DNA from: Micromonospora sp. AMSO31t
Lineage (GTDB): Bacteria > Actinomycetota > Actinomycetes > Mycobacteriales > Micromonosporaceae
Reading direction: 5' to 3'
Assembly (NCBI RefSeq): GCF_008868175.1
Contig: NZ_WBKT01000037.1
Coordinates: forward strand, 1-44,027
Length of the DNA stretch: 44,027 nt
The notes beneath the pieces were generated by a model. It worked only from the letters and a program-made list of their open reading frames with translations, was not told where the DNA came from and did not search any database. Positions 1 through 8,276 of the stretch are shown piece after piece (the stretch's first letter is position 1; every line of letters begins with the position of its first letter). The translations under genes were made by a program, and so were the position numbers.

Positions 1-140
1 CATCCCCGTCCTCCCCCGGCCCGACCCCGTCGAGCGGCACTCCGGGGCCGAGCAGCCCGGCGCCCAGCGGCTCCGCGTCCACCGACCCCGGGTCGCCACC
101 GGCAAGCCCCACGGGTACGACGACGCCGGTCCCCTCCTGA
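1..140 (+). CDS. C-terminal tail of a Pro/Ser/Thr-rich protein (partial)
   Basis: Read in the frame of codons starting at base 3, the first 138 bases are open and end with TGA at 138-140. The residues are almost only Pro, Ser, Thr and Gly, as in the low-complexity tails of actinobacterial secreted or membrane-anchored proteins. The rest of the gene lies left of the window, so no function can be given. It converges with the phospholipase-D-like gene. The biased composition could also arise by chance in GC-rich DNA, so confidence is moderate. Confidence 0.45.
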   Translation, partial: SPSSPGPTPSSGTPGPSSPAPSGSASTDPGSPPASPTGTTTPVPS

Positions 141-186
141 CGGCCGCCGCCGTGGACCGGCCAACGTGCTGCCGCGGCCCGGGGGG

Positions 187-1431
187 TCAGGATCGGCAGG
201 GGAAGCTACTCTTCGCGCAGGTCACTCCGGTGTTGTACGCGTCGTTGAAGTGCGTGTAGTAGGCGTCGTAGAGCGGGTGCGTGCTGCCGCTCTCGGGGGC
301 CATCTTGACGAAGATCTCGTCGTTCTCGTTCAGCGCGTCCTGCGTCCAGTTCTGCGAGCCGGTGTAGACGCGGTACTGGTACGCGCTGCCGTATCGGCCG
401 TAGGCCGCGAAGAACTTGTCGTGCACCTTGTCCTTGCGGCGAATGGACACTCCGGCGTCGAGCAGTTGGTTGTAGACCGACTGGCTCATCGCGATCCCGC
501 CGTCGGCGTTCGTACCGATGACCATCCAGACCTTGCACCCGGCGGCGCGGAACCGACTGACCAGGCTGACGATCTGCGGGCGTCCGGTGGTGACCGCCGC
601 CATGCCGACGCGCAGCCGGCAGTCGGCGTCCGGGGTCAGGTCGTTGAGCCGGGTGGCGATGGTGTCGGTCTGCCCCGCTCCTTCGGGTGAGGCGTAGGCG
701 TCGGCTGCGGTCGCCTGGTAGTAGCCCCGGCCGGACGCGGAGTCGTAGTAGTCGTTGCCGCTGTAGTGCCGCCGGTTCCACAGGTCGGTGAAGTTCGCGT
801 TCAGGCCGGCGGCGAGCGCCGCGTCGCCGTAGACGGTGATGGCGTTGTTGAACGCGTCGGGGCCGGTGGCGTAGGTGAGGTTGCTCGACCCGAACCAGAC
901 GACGTTGCCGCGGGCGACGCCGTTCGGATCGGTGGTGCTGGAGAAGGTGACCAGCTTGGTGTGCATGTCCCCCGCGGCGCTGGTGCTGATGCAGCCGTGA
1001 CCGCCGCTGCTGTTCAGGCAGAACTGGTGGCTGGCCAGCTGCTTGATCGTGATGATGGCCGGGTCCGTCGAGGTCGCGTTCTTGCCGTCGAGGACCACCA
1101 GCACGGTGACGCCGCGGGTCTGGGCCCGCACCAGCGCGTCGGCCACCGAGTCGACGCTGAGGGAGTGGATGGCCGCCCGGATCGTGGCCCCGGCCGGTGT
1201 GGCGTCGATGAGCCGTTGCAGCTCGGTGATGATGGTGTAGTCGCGCCCCGCGGTCGGGTTGCTGAAGTGCGCCCACACCGGGTAGCCAGCCAGGGTCGCC
1301 GATGCCGCGGACACCTCCGCCGGTGCTGCCGTGGCCGCCGGCACCCCGCCCGGCGACACCGCCAGCGCCCCCGTGAGCAGAGAACACACCAGCGTGCGAC
1401 GGACCGCGGCACTCACCCGACTGATATTCAT
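187..1431 (-). CDS. Secreted phospholipase D-like (HKD superfamily) protein
   Basis: The 414-residue protein starts with a signal peptide: basic residues (RR at 11-12), a hydrophobic stretch and an Ala-rich cleavage region near residues 33-40. Two PLD-type repeats follow. The first has HTKLVTF near residue 156 followed by GSSNLT. The second has HDKFF near 338 followed by GSQNWT and an NENDE segment. Both keep the HxK and GSxN parts of the family motif, but the Asp of HxKxxxxD is replaced (Ser in the first, Tyr in the second). By family it would act outside the cell on phosphodiester bonds of phospholipids or related substrates; the substrate is unknown. ATG at 1431 is the only sensible start, without a strong ribosome binding site. 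It is divergent from the glycoside-hydrolase-like gene. Confidence 0.8.
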   Translation of the reverse strand: MNISRVSAAVRRTLVCSLLTGALAVSPGGVPAATAAPAEVSAASATLAGYPVWAHFSNPTAGRDYTIITELQRLIDATPAGATIRAAIHSLSVDSVADALVRAQTRGVTVLVVLDGKNATSTDPAIITIKQLASHQFCLNSSGGHGCISTSAAGDMHTKLVTFSSTTDPNGVARGNVVWFGSSNLTYATGPDAFNNAITVYGDAALAAGLNANFTDLWNRRHYSGNDYYDSASGRGYYQATAADAYASPEGAGQTDTIATRLNDLTPDADCRLRVGMAAVTTGRPQIVSLVSRFRAAGCKVWMVIGTNADGGIAMSQSVYNQLLDAGVSIRRKDKVHDKFFAAYGRYGSAYQYRVYTGSQNWTQDALNENDEIFVKMAPESGSTHPLYDAYYTHFNDAYNTGVTCAKSSFPCRS

Positions 1432-1537
1432 GGATAGGCATCGTTGGAGGAAACCTTCCGTAAGTCAATGCCTGTTGGCATGATTCTCCGCAGGCGCCCT
1501 TGCGTACGTCCAGATCGTGACGCCACGGAGGTGGATG
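1432..1537. promoter_or_regulatory. Divergent promoter region with two short inverted repeats
   Basis: This gap separates the divergently transcribed PLD-like and glycoside-hydrolase-like genes, so it must carry promoters in both directions. It holds ATGCC-TGTT-GGCAT (1468-1481), a perfect 5-bp dyad, and GGAA-ACC-TTCC (1449-1459). Either could be a regulator site controlling both secreted proteins; no matching regulator is identifiable. GGAGG at 1527-1531 is the ribosome binding site for the plus-strand gene. Confidence 0.3.
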
Positions 1538-2389
1538 ATGGTCGGATCCAGCCGGCATGCGAGCCGCACCGCGCCCGCCCGGGTGCTCGCGTCGCTGTGT
1601 GCGGCCGTGGTCGCTGCGGCGGCCTTCGGATGGACCGCCCCCGCGGCGGAGGCGCGCGCCTCCCAGCGCCAGGACCTCCGGGCCTCCAGCGCATCTCTGT
1701 TCGCCGTCAACATCGATCCCAGCAACGAGGCGGCCTGGCCGCAGTCGCCGCCCTCCCGACTCGCGGACGAAGGATTCCGCGGGGTCCGGTTCGTGTCCCG
1801 GCAATGGATTCAGCCGCGTATCGACGAGCTGAAACAGGCTGGTCTCCAGGTCATGGCGGTGGTCACCGACGAGTCGGGCGGCTACGTGCCGTGGAACGCC
1901 GACTACCTCCAGATCGGCAACGAGCCGGACCTTCCCGGCACCTACCTGTCACCATCGGAGTACGCCGACACGTGGGTGCTGTACCGCAACACGTACCCGC
2001 AGTTCGCCGGCCGGTTCGTGATGGCCGGTCTGGCCTCGGGCGGGCAGAACGCCGTCAACTACGCCGCCGCGGTGTTCGCCGCGATCGGCGGCCGCGCTCC
2101 CCTGCCCGACCTCGTCGCCGTCCACCCGTACGCGAAGACCAGCGGGCAGGCCGCAGGCGACTTCGACCAGATGTGGAACGCCGTCGGTCGTCCGGTGGTC
2201 GCCACCGAGTGGCACAACGAGGACGACACCTGGAACTTCCAGTGCATGCTCGCCGGCCGGTCGAGCGTCTGGAACTCGGTCTTCTCCTACACCGACGCGA
2301 TGGTCCCCGGTTTCGGGCTCCGCGACGGGGCCGGAAACCCGAAGCCCTTCTACTACTCCCTGCTGTCCGCTCCGGAGTCCTGCCGGTAG
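1538..2389 (+). CDS. Secreted glycoside hydrolase-like (clan-A TIM-barrel) protein
   Basis: The protein of about 283 residues has an Arg-containing N-terminus, a long Ala-rich hydrophobic segment and an Ala-x-Ala cleavage region, so it is probably exported. The mature part resembles small clan-A glycosidases: IGNEPD in the middle fits the Asn-Glu acid/base motif at the end of strand 4, and VVATEWH further on supplies a Glu in the nucleophile position of strand 7. VAVHPYA is also typical. The carbohydrate substrate cannot be told. GGAGG at 1527-1531 lies 6 bases before ATG 1538, so I prefer that start over ATG 1535 and GTG 1517. It ends 31 bases from the convergent CapA-like gene. Confidence 0.65.
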   Translation: MVGSSRHASRTAPARVLASLCAAVVAAAAFGWTAPAAEARASQRQDLRASSASLFAVNIDPSNEAAWPQSPPSRLADEGFRGVRFVSRQWIQPRIDELKQAGLQVMAVVTDESGGYVPWNADYLQIGNEPDLPGTYLSPSEYADTWVLYRNTYPQFAGRFVMAGLASGGQNAVNYAAAVFAAIGGRAPLPDLVAVHPYAKTSGQAAGDFDQMWNAVGRPVVATEWHNEDDTWNFQCMLAGRSSVWNSVFSYTDAMVPGFGLRDGAGNPKPFYYSLLSAPESCR

Positions 2390-2420
2390 TCCTCGTTGAA
2401 CGCCTTCGCCGTCCGCCGCC

Positions 2421-3512
2421 CTATTCGGGGCGCTCGGCGGCCAAGCCGGTACACCGCTGTGCGGTGGCGAGCTTGTCGAGGATGCGTTGCCTGCCAGCCC
2501 CGGTGGCCGGAACCGGCTGGCCGCTGGCGGAGACCGTCGCCGCAACGAAGCGGCGGTCCACCACCGCCCGGCCGCGCACGACCAGGTTGAGCACCCCGGA
2601 GTCCGTGCTGTGCGAATTGGCGTACCAGAGGAAGTTGCCCAGTCCGTAGTGCACGTAGGTCCGGCCCAGCCAGCCGTCGGCCAGCAGCGTGTGTGCGTGT
2701 GCACCGACCAGGATGTCGGCGCCGGCCTCGGACAGCCTTCGGGCGAACGTTTTCATCTCGCCGATCGGGCACGAATTGCCCTCGACGCCCCAGTGCATGA
2801 AGACGATGACCAGGTCGGCCCGCTCCCGCGCCGAACGCACCGCGGCGGTGGCCCGGGCGGGATCGAACGCCATCGCCACCCCTGATCGGGTGTCCGTCGC
2901 CCGCCACGACCCGGCCAGGTCGTGCACCTGTGACATGCCGAGCACCGCGATCCGCAGCCCTCGCACCGTGGTGAGCCAGGGCGCGTAGGCCGCGTCGGCG
3001 TCGCGGCCCGCGCCGAACACCGGGTACCGGGTCTCCGCCGCCGCGTCGAGGGTGTCGGTGAGCCCCTGCCGGCCGTAGTCGAGGATGTGATTGTTGGCGA
3101 TCGACACGGCGTCGACCCCGGCCGCGCGCAGCGCCGCGAAGGCGGCCTTCGGGGCCCGGAAGTGGTACGTCTTCGGCTGCGGGGTGCCCCGGTCGGTCAC
3201 CGCCGTCTCCAGGTTGACCAGCGTGACGTCGGCGTCGCGCAGCATCGGAGTGATCGGGCCGAAAGCCGTCTCCGGATCGTCGAGCAGGCGCAGGGTGCGG
3301 CCGGTGAAGTGGATGTCACCGGCGAAGGCCAACCGCACCTCGACCGGAGCGTTGGGCACCGGCGTCGTGGTGGCGGCCGGCGTCGGACCAAGCGTGGCCC
3401 CGCGCCAGACCGGCGCCGGGTCGGTCGATCCGGCGGCGCATCCGGCCAGCCCGACGCCGACCGCGACCGCCGTCAGCGCCGCCAGCCAGGAACGCGCCGT
3501 CCTGCGAATCAC
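2421..3512 (-). CDS. CapA-family lipoprotein (metallophosphatase-fold)
   Basis: The protein has a lipoprotein signal, with RR near the start, a hydrophobic segment and a GLAGC lipobox about 25 residues in. It then carries the marks of the CapA/PgsA family: FAGDIHF, NLETAVTDRG, SIANNHILDYG, a central HWGVEG and GAHAHTLL near the end. These are the metal-ligand motifs of a calcineurin-like phosphoesterase fold. Members are linked to poly-gamma-glutamate capsule synthesis, but in actinomycetes without capB/capC the role is unknown, and neither partner is visible here. GTG at 3512 is preferred because it begins directly before the signal peptide; the frame is open up to 3566. It lies downstream of nhaA on the same strand. 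Confidence 0.8.
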   Translation of the reverse strand: MIRRTARSWLAALTAVAVGVGLAGCAAGSTDPAPVWRGATLGPTPAATTTPVPNAPVEVRLAFAGDIHFTGRTLRLLDDPETAFGPITPMLRDADVTLVNLETAVTDRGTPQPKTYHFRAPKAAFAALRAAGVDAVSIANNHILDYGRQGLTDTLDAAAETRYPVFGAGRDADAAYAPWLTTVRGLRIAVLGMSQVHDLAGSWRATDTRSGVAMAFDPARATAAVRSARERADLVIVFMHWGVEGNSCPIGEMKTFARRLSEAGADILVGAHAHTLLADGWLGRTYVHYGLGNFLWYANSHSTDSGVLNLVVRGRAVVDRRFVAATVSASGQPVPATGAGRQRILDKLATAQRCTGLAAERPE

Positions 3513-3655
3513 CGGCCGAGGGTACGCGCTCCGAGCGATGCCCGGTGACCCGGCGGCCACCACCACAGAACTCGACCACGACGCCCTGCTGGACGCCGTC
3601 AGGGCACGGAAACCCTCGCCGGATGCACGCTCGCGGTTCGGCAGCCGCTGCGCGC

Positions 3656-5548
3656 CTATTTGAGGGTCGCTGGCGCCTTGAGGTCGAGACGGGCCCGGGC
3701 TCGGGCCATACGAATGGCGGCGGTCAAGGTGGTGATGTCGTAGGCGCCGTAGTGGCGGCGGCCGTTGATGAAGAAGGTCGGGGTCCCGGACACTCCGCTG
3801 TTGTCGGCCGAGTCGATGTCGCTTTCGATGCGGCCGGCGTGGGCGTGACTTGTCAGATCGTCGTGGAAGCGTTCCTGATCAAGGCCGAGGTCGCCGGCGT
3901 ATTTGAGCAGATCAATGATGTTCAGCTTGTCCTGGTGGTCGAGCAGCAGGTCGTGCATCTGCCAGAACCTGCCCTGAGCGGCCGCTGCTTCGGCCGCCTC
4001 GGCCGCCAGCCGGGCTTGCGGGTGCACGTCTTGCAGAGGCAGGTGACGCCACACGAAACGCAGGTCGGCGTGGCCCAGCAACTGCCGGACGGCTGGCTCG
4101 GCCTTCCCGCAGTACGGGCACTGGAAGTCGCCGTACTGCACCAGCGTCACCGACGCATCGGCTGGGCCGCGGACGTGGTCCTGCTTCTCGTCGACGTCCG
4201 GGATGAGGTCGATCAGCTCCGTCATGTCGCCGAAGAGCGCCCGGGTGCGCTTGTCCTTGGGCAACATGTTGGTGACGCGGAACGCGGTCCAGGTCAGCGC
4301 TGAGGACACGATCGCGGCGCTGAGCAGCCCGACTTTGGCCTCGGCCAGTTGGTCGCCGGCGAAGGCCAGGCTGGCGATCAGCAGCGACACCGTGAAGCTG
4401 ACCCCGGCGATCGTGCCGCTGCCGAGCACGCCCGCCCAGCCCACGGCCGGACGGATGCGGCCGTGCGAGATCCAGGTGAGCCCGGCCGACGTGCCGATCA
4501 CGGCGAGCGGCTTGCCGACGACATACCCGAGCAGTACGCCCCAGGTGACGGGCGACGCGAACGCCTGGGCCAGGAACGGACCGTCGATGCTGATGCCGGC
4601 GTTGGCCAGGCCGAACAGCGGCACGATCACGTAGCTGGACCAAGGGTGGTAGATGCGCTGAAGGCGGTCGTTGGGCGACAGCGTGTTCGCGAGGCCGAGC
4701 GAAGCCGTACGCGCGAGCTTGGGCGTCGGCTGCTCACGGAACGACCGGAACAGCCCGCTGACCTGCTCGAGCTCAGCGCGGCCGGGAGAGTAGGCGAACG
4801 CGGTCAACCCGATGGCCAGTCCGGCCACCACCGGGTCGACTCCGCTCACCAACAGCGCGCCCCACATCACGACGGCGACCGGCGCGTACGCCGAGCCACG
4901 TCGGACGCCGGCCGCGCGGATGGCCAGCATGACCGCGAACGCCGCTACGGCCACCACGATGGGCGTCATCTTGATGTCGTCGCTGTAGACGAGGGCGATG
5001 ACGATGAGTGCGATCACGTCGTCGACCACGAACACGGTGAGCAGGAAGATCCGGACCTGGTCGGGCACGCCGCGGCCGAGCAGTGCCAGCAGGCCCAACG
5101 CGAGGGCCGTGTCGGTCGACATAGCCACGCCCCAGCCATGCGCGCCCGGCCCGCCGTGGTTGACCGCCAGGAAGATCAGCACCGGGATCAGCATGCCGAT
5201 CACGCCGGCCACGGCGGGCAGCAGGAAACGTCGCCGGTCGCGTAGGTCGCCGAGGTCGGACTCGCGCCGCGTCTCAAGGCCGACGACCAGAAAGAACAGC
5301 GTCATCAAGCCGCTGTTGATCCAGGTGTGCAGGTCGCGGGAGAGCTCGAGGTGCCCGAGGCGTAGGGACAGTTGGGTACGCCAGACGGCCTCGTAGGAGC
5401 CGAGGTCGATGTTGGCCCAGAGCAGCGCGGCGACGATGGCGGCCACGAGCACGCCGGCGCTGCCGGACTCAGTCCGCACGAAGGCTCGCAGCGGTGCCGC
5501 CAGGTTCCGCTTCCAGATCGTTCGGCCGCTCATCTTGGTTTCGGTCAC
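3656..5548 (-). CDS. nhaA: Na+/H+ antiporter NhaA fused to a C-terminal DsbA-like thioredoxin domain
   Basis: The 630-residue protein is a fusion. Residues of about 1-430 are an NhaA antiporter with many membrane segments; STDTALALGLLALLG and the following VVDDVIAL carry the paired Asp residues needed for Na+ and H+ binding. The last 190 residues or so form a DsbA/thioredoxin-like domain with QCPYCG (CxxC) as the redox motif, followed later by GTPTFFING, the usual cis-Pro loop. NhaA exchanges protons for Na+ across the cytoplasmic membrane. The fused domain suggests redox control or a thiol role on one face of the membrane, which is inference. The GTG start at 5548 has GGAAGGTGAC just upstream. 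The osmC-like gene ends 40 bases upstream on the same strand, so the two are probably one operon. Confidence 0.9.
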   Translation of the reverse strand: MTETKMSGRTIWKRNLAAPLRAFVRTESGSAGVLVAAIVAALLWANIDLGSYEAVWRTQLSLRLGHLELSRDLHTWINSGLMTLFFLVVGLETRRESDLGDLRDRRRFLLPAVAGVIGMLIPVLIFLAVNHGGPGAHGWGVAMSTDTALALGLLALLGRGVPDQVRIFLLTVFVVDDVIALIVIALVYSDDIKMTPIVVAVAAFAVMLAIRAAGVRRGSAYAPVAVVMWGALLVSGVDPVVAGLAIGLTAFAYSPGRAELEQVSGLFRSFREQPTPKLARTASLGLANTLSPNDRLQRIYHPWSSYVIVPLFGLANAGISIDGPFLAQAFASPVTWGVLLGYVVGKPLAVIGTSAGLTWISHGRIRPAVGWAGVLGSGTIAGVSFTVSLLIASLAFAGDQLAEAKVGLLSAAIVSSALTWTAFRVTNMLPKDKRTRALFGDMTELIDLIPDVDEKQDHVRGPADASVTLVQYGDFQCPYCGKAEPAVRQLLGHADLRFVWRHLPLQDVHPQARLAAEAAEAAAAQGRFWQMHDLLLDHQDKLNIIDLLKYAGDLGLDQERFHDDLTSHAHAGRIESDIDSADNSGVSGTPTFFINGRRHYGAYDITTLTAAIRMARARARLDLKAPATLK

Positions 5549-5588
5549 ACGTCACCTTCCGGCGCGCTGGCCGGGCCAGCGCCTGATC

Positions 5589-6016
5589 TCAGCGCGGCCC
5601 GACGAACTGTGTCCTCACGCTCCATGCGAACTGGATCAGCAGGGTCACCGGGGACTTCTCGGCGATGTCATGCATCACCTTCAAGTCGTCGGGGTCAGGA
5701 TCCTCGCTCAGCGTGATCGTGCGCTGCAGGTAGCGCTCCGCGCCTTCCTGCTGGGGTTCGTGGTAGTCGATCTCGACGTGATGTCACCGGCGGTGTCGTA
5801 CTTGTAGTCGACGTACTGCCGCAGCGTCTGAGCAGTGCACGACGCGAGCGCCATCAACAGGTACTCCGTCGGCGTCGGGCCGTCGCCGAGCGCGCCGTTG
5901 TGCGGTTCATCGGCGACGAACGTGAAGCCGTGGGTGGTCAGGTCCGTGCGCCGGCGTTCGGTGGCCGGAAGGACAGCTCGGGCGGATGCGACGACACGAT
6001 CCTGATTGGTTTCCAT
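5589..6016 (-). pseudogene. osmC-like peroxidase gene broken by a one-base frameshift
   Basis: From ATG 6016 (ribosome binding site AGGAAGG 8 bases before it) the reading gives an OsmC/YhfA-type protein with HGFTFVADEP, GPTPTEYLLMALASC and TLRQYV. Near 5778-5779 the family match leaves this frame: codons for GDIT are followed by an unrelated Ser/Arg-rich tail that stops at 5708. One frame over, the match resumes at once with VEIDYHEPQQEG, continues through DLKVMHDIAEKSPV and stops at TGA 5589-5591. Restoring one base would give about 142 residues, a normal length. OsmC proteins use Cys pairs to reduce organic hydroperoxides. Here only the Cys after LMALAS is visible, and the expected second Cys is Ser (EKSPV). 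It may be a real mutation or a sequencing error. Confidence 0.8.
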
Positions 6017-6154
6017 CAGCCGCGCCTTCCTGTGGATCCTGGTGGTGACGGTCCAGGTACACGGATCGAGCAGCAGCCGAGGCGCCGTCTGGGCGGGGGC
6101 TGCGGCCGGGCGTATCACCCCGCGACCGGGTACCTCCGCACGCTATCCTCCCCC

Positions 6155-6168
6155 GGACCTGATAGTCC
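6155..6168. promoter_or_regulatory. Candidate TetR operator, copy 1 (GGAC-N6-GTCC)
   Basis: GGACCTGATAGTCC is a 14-bp palindrome with perfect 4-bp outer arms, 139 bases upstream of the osmC start. The same pattern occurs at 6287, 7197 and 8277. Assignment to the TetR protein encoded at 6497-7153 is inferred from proximity. Confidence 0.45.
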
Positions 6169-6286
6169 AGTTAACGGCTCGCCGCCAGGGACCGCGCAGT
6201 CCTCGATAACCATTACCTGTTGGATGTTACGCTGCACCTAGGACCAAGGGCCCCCCGCTGGACCTGGTCAGCGCAAACCCGATGAT

Positions 6287-6300
6287 GGACTCGTTAGTCC
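6287..6300. promoter_or_regulatory. Candidate TetR operator, copy 2
   Basis: GGACTCGTTAGTCC has 5-bp arms GGACT/AGTCC around a 4-base spacer. It lies between the osmC start and the end of the TetR gene, 119 bases from copy 1 (left edge to left edge of the copies is 132). Confidence 0.45.
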
Positions 6301-6496
6301 GTGAAGGCTAGGATTGCTGTCGTTCACGCATCAGGGCGGCGATCGTCGTCGCCTCCCCCGTCGCAGCGCCCGCGGCCCGGCCGGCGCCTGACCAGTCGAC
6401 GCTCGTCGGGCGTGCTGAAGGGCCCATTGGCCGCCATCGATCTCCAGGCTGCTCGCACACGCCGTGACCAGCATGATCACGATGAAGAGGGCTCGA

Positions 6497-7153
6497 TTAG
6501 CGGGTCGGCTCGCCGGACGGCTCCGAGAGGTACGACTTGATGTGTTCCAGCGCCATGTCCAGCGCAACTTCCATGGGTGCGACGTTGTGCGCGGCGTTCG
6601 CCAGCAAGTAGCCGCCCTGCAGAGCCGCCATCAGCCCTGTGGCCAACTTCTCCGGGTCTGCGTCCTGGCGCAGTGCACCGCTGTCCCGCATCCGGTGCAG
6701 ACCATCACTGATCAGCTTTTCCCATGCCGCGAATGTCTCCAGCAGCATCGATCGAGCCTGCTCATCTTGATCGGACAGCTCGACCGCCATCGACCCGAGG
6801 CCGCACCCGTATCTGCCGTTGTTCAGCGAGTTGGCCTGGACCAGCGCGTTGCGCCACCGGACCAGTCCCGAGAACGATCGCAGTCGTTCGAGCCCTCCGC
6901 GCTCGCGCTGAAGCACCAGCGCGCCTCGATATTTGACCAACGCTCGCACGAGTTCCTGCTTGTCGGCGAAGTGGTGGTAAAGCTGGGACTTGCTGGTCTG
7001 GCTTGCCTCGCGGACGTCGTCAAGGGTCGTCGCGTTAACTCCGCGCACGAACATCAGCCGGTTCGCCGCCTCGAGGATCCGCTCTCGGGTCGCGATGCCC
7101 CGTTGACTGATCCTCCGCCGATTCGTCGGCGCAGCCACCTGCTCGTCGCTCAT
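6497..7153 (-). CDS. TetR/AcrR-family transcriptional regulator
   Basis: The 218-residue protein has an N-terminal TetR DNA-binding domain: TRERILEAANRLMFVRG, then a helix-turn-helix with TTLDDVREASQTSKSQLYHHF (recognition helix around residues 50-56), then DKQELVRAL. The ligand domain contains GRYGCGLGSMAVEL, typical of the LmrA/YxaF-like C-terminal family and holding the only Cys I see. Such regulators usually repress stress or efflux genes until a small ligand binds. A GGAC-N6-GTCC palindrome sits 44-57 bases before the ATG at 7153, which suggests autoregulation; other copies lie before osmC and the first oxidoreductase. The sole Cys could act as an electrophile or redox switch, but this is speculation. 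Confidence 0.9.
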   Translation of the reverse strand: MSDEQVAAPTNRRRISQRGIATRERILEAANRLMFVRGVNATTLDDVREASQTSKSQLYHHFADKQELVRALVKYRGALVLQRERGGLERLRSFSGLVRWRNALVQANSLNNGRYGCGLGSMAVELSDQDEQARSMLLETFAAWEKLISDGLHRMRDSGALRQDADPEKLATGLMAALQGGYLLANAAHNVAPMEVALDMALEHIKSYLSEPSGEPTR

Positions 7154-7196
7154 CGGTCAAGTGTATCCAGCGCGCCAGATGATCCCCTGGAAAATG

Positions 7197-7210
7197 GGAC
7201 CTTGAAGTCC
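7197..7210. promoter_or_regulatory. Candidate TetR operator, copy 3 (autoregulatory position)
   Basis: GGACCTTGAAGTCC lies 44 to 57 bases upstream of the TetR start codon, a usual position for a repressor site. A second dyad, CCAG-N8-CTGG, lies at 7175-7190 between it and the gene. Confidence 0.5.
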
Positions 7211-7410
7211 GTTCGGCACCATGCGGCATTCCCGTCATGGTTTATGGCGATCACGTACGCGGCCAGTTTGGCTGAACGGGCGACATCTCCGCGAGATCAT
7301 CCACGGGGTGCGTCTTTCCCGGACTCTTCGGTCCTCGCCGTGCCGGCGCTACCGCTCAGGCCGCCGGCCCGGGTCGGCGCGCGGACCTCGGGGTCCGCGC
7401 GCCGGAGGTG

Positions 7411-7917
7411 TCAGGCGGTCGCCCGCTTCGGGAGCTTCCACCCGGGGCGGGGAAAGTGGCAGGTGTAACCGTTGGGGTAGGTCTGCAGGTAGTTCTGGTG
7501 CTCGGGCTCAGCCTCCCAGAAGTCGCCTGCCGGGGTGACCTCGGTGACGACCTTGCCGGGCCACAGGCCCGAGGCGTCGACGTCGGCGATCGTGTCCTCG
7601 GCGACCCGCTTCTGCTCGTCGCTGGTGTAGAAGATCGCCGAGCGGTAGCTGGTGCCGATGTCGTTGCCCTGGCGGTCCTTCGTCGAGGGGTCGTGGATCT
7701 GGAAGAAGAACTCAAGCAGCGCGCGGAAGTCGGTCTTCTCGGTGTCGTAGACGACCTCAATGGACTCGGCGTGGGTTCCGTGGTTGCGGTAGGTGGCGTT
7801 CGGGACGTCGCCGCCGCTGTAGCCGACGCGCGTGGAAACGATGCCGGGCTGGCGGCGGAACAGCTCCTCCATCCCCCAGAAGCAGCCGCCGGCGAGGATC
7901 GCCTTTTCGGTGGTCAC
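7411..7917 (-). CDS. msrA: Peptide-methionine (S)-S-oxide reductase MsrA
   Basis: The 168-residue protein has every MsrA landmark: [10 protein letters not shown] with the catalytic Cys at about residue 12, [26 protein letters not shown] and [10 protein letters not shown]. It reduces the S-epimer of methionine sulfoxide in proteins using thioredoxin, repairing oxidised proteins in the cytoplasm. A further Cys near the end (YTCHF) may resolve the disulfide. The GTG start at 7917 overlaps the stop of the upstream msrB fragment in a GTGA junction, so the two were translationally coupled. It sits among other oxidative-stress genes. Confidence 0.95.
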   Translation of the reverse strand: MTTEKAILAGGCFWGMEELFRRQPGIVSTRVGYSGGDVPNATYRNHGTHAESIEVVYDTEKTDFRALLEFFFQIHDPSTKDRQGNDIGTSYRSAIFYTSDEQKRVAEDTIADVDASGLWPGKVVTEVTPAGDFWEAEPEHQNYLQTYPNGYTCHFPRPGWKLPKRATA

Positions 7918-8138
7918 GTCGTCTCCCTACTTGTCGTCGGTGTCGGTGTTGGTGTGTCACTCGTGAACAGGGTGCGGTATTCGCCGTACCCGGCGTTCTC
8001 CAGGTCGTCGAGGTGGATGAACCGCACTGACGCCGTGTTGATGCAGTAGCGCAGTCCAGCCCTGTCGCCGGGACCGTCGTCGAAGACGTGTCCGAGGTGG
8101 CTGTTCCCGTGCAGCGAGCGGGCCTCAGTCCGGATCAT
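7914..8138 (-). pseudogene. msrB: C-terminal fragment of methionine-(R)-sulfoxide reductase MsrB
   Basis: This 74-codon frame matches the C-terminal half of Msr[20 protein letters not shown] and [12 protein letters not shown], including the catalytic Cys. A complete MsrB is about 130-150 residues. The missing N-terminal half would carry the first zinc-binding CxxC and the substrate region, and I could not find it in any minus-strand frame just upstream. The fragment still overlaps msrA in a GTGA coupling, so the break is a loss of the 5' part. ATG 8138 has a GGGAAG in front, so a short protein might still be made, but it is unlikely to work as MsrB. Confidence 0.75.
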
Positions 8139-8276
8139 CCCGTGGCTTCCCGGTTCTTGTGGTACTGGGCCTGCTCGTGCACAGCTCTCCGTTCCCGGCC
8201 TTTCGGCGCGAAGTTGAGGAATCAGGGGAAACGTGCCCTATGTACCGGTTGCGTCCTCGTGGGGCCCCCGATGTCT

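Larger units (their letters stand above)
6017..6496. other. Gene-free region upstream of osmC and downstream of the TetR gene
   Basis: No credible coding frame was found here. The stretch contains two copies of the GGAC-N6-GTCC palindrome (listed separately) and AT-richer patches around 6160-6240 that are the likely promoter area for the leftward osmC-nhaA operon. No clear -10/-35 pair could be assigned. Confidence 0.4.

Noticed and set aside
8139..8220. Possible N-terminal remnant of msrB ([13 protein letters not shown] in another frame)
   Set aside because: It faintly recalls an MsrB start but is too short and lacks the zinc CxxC, so I could not support it.
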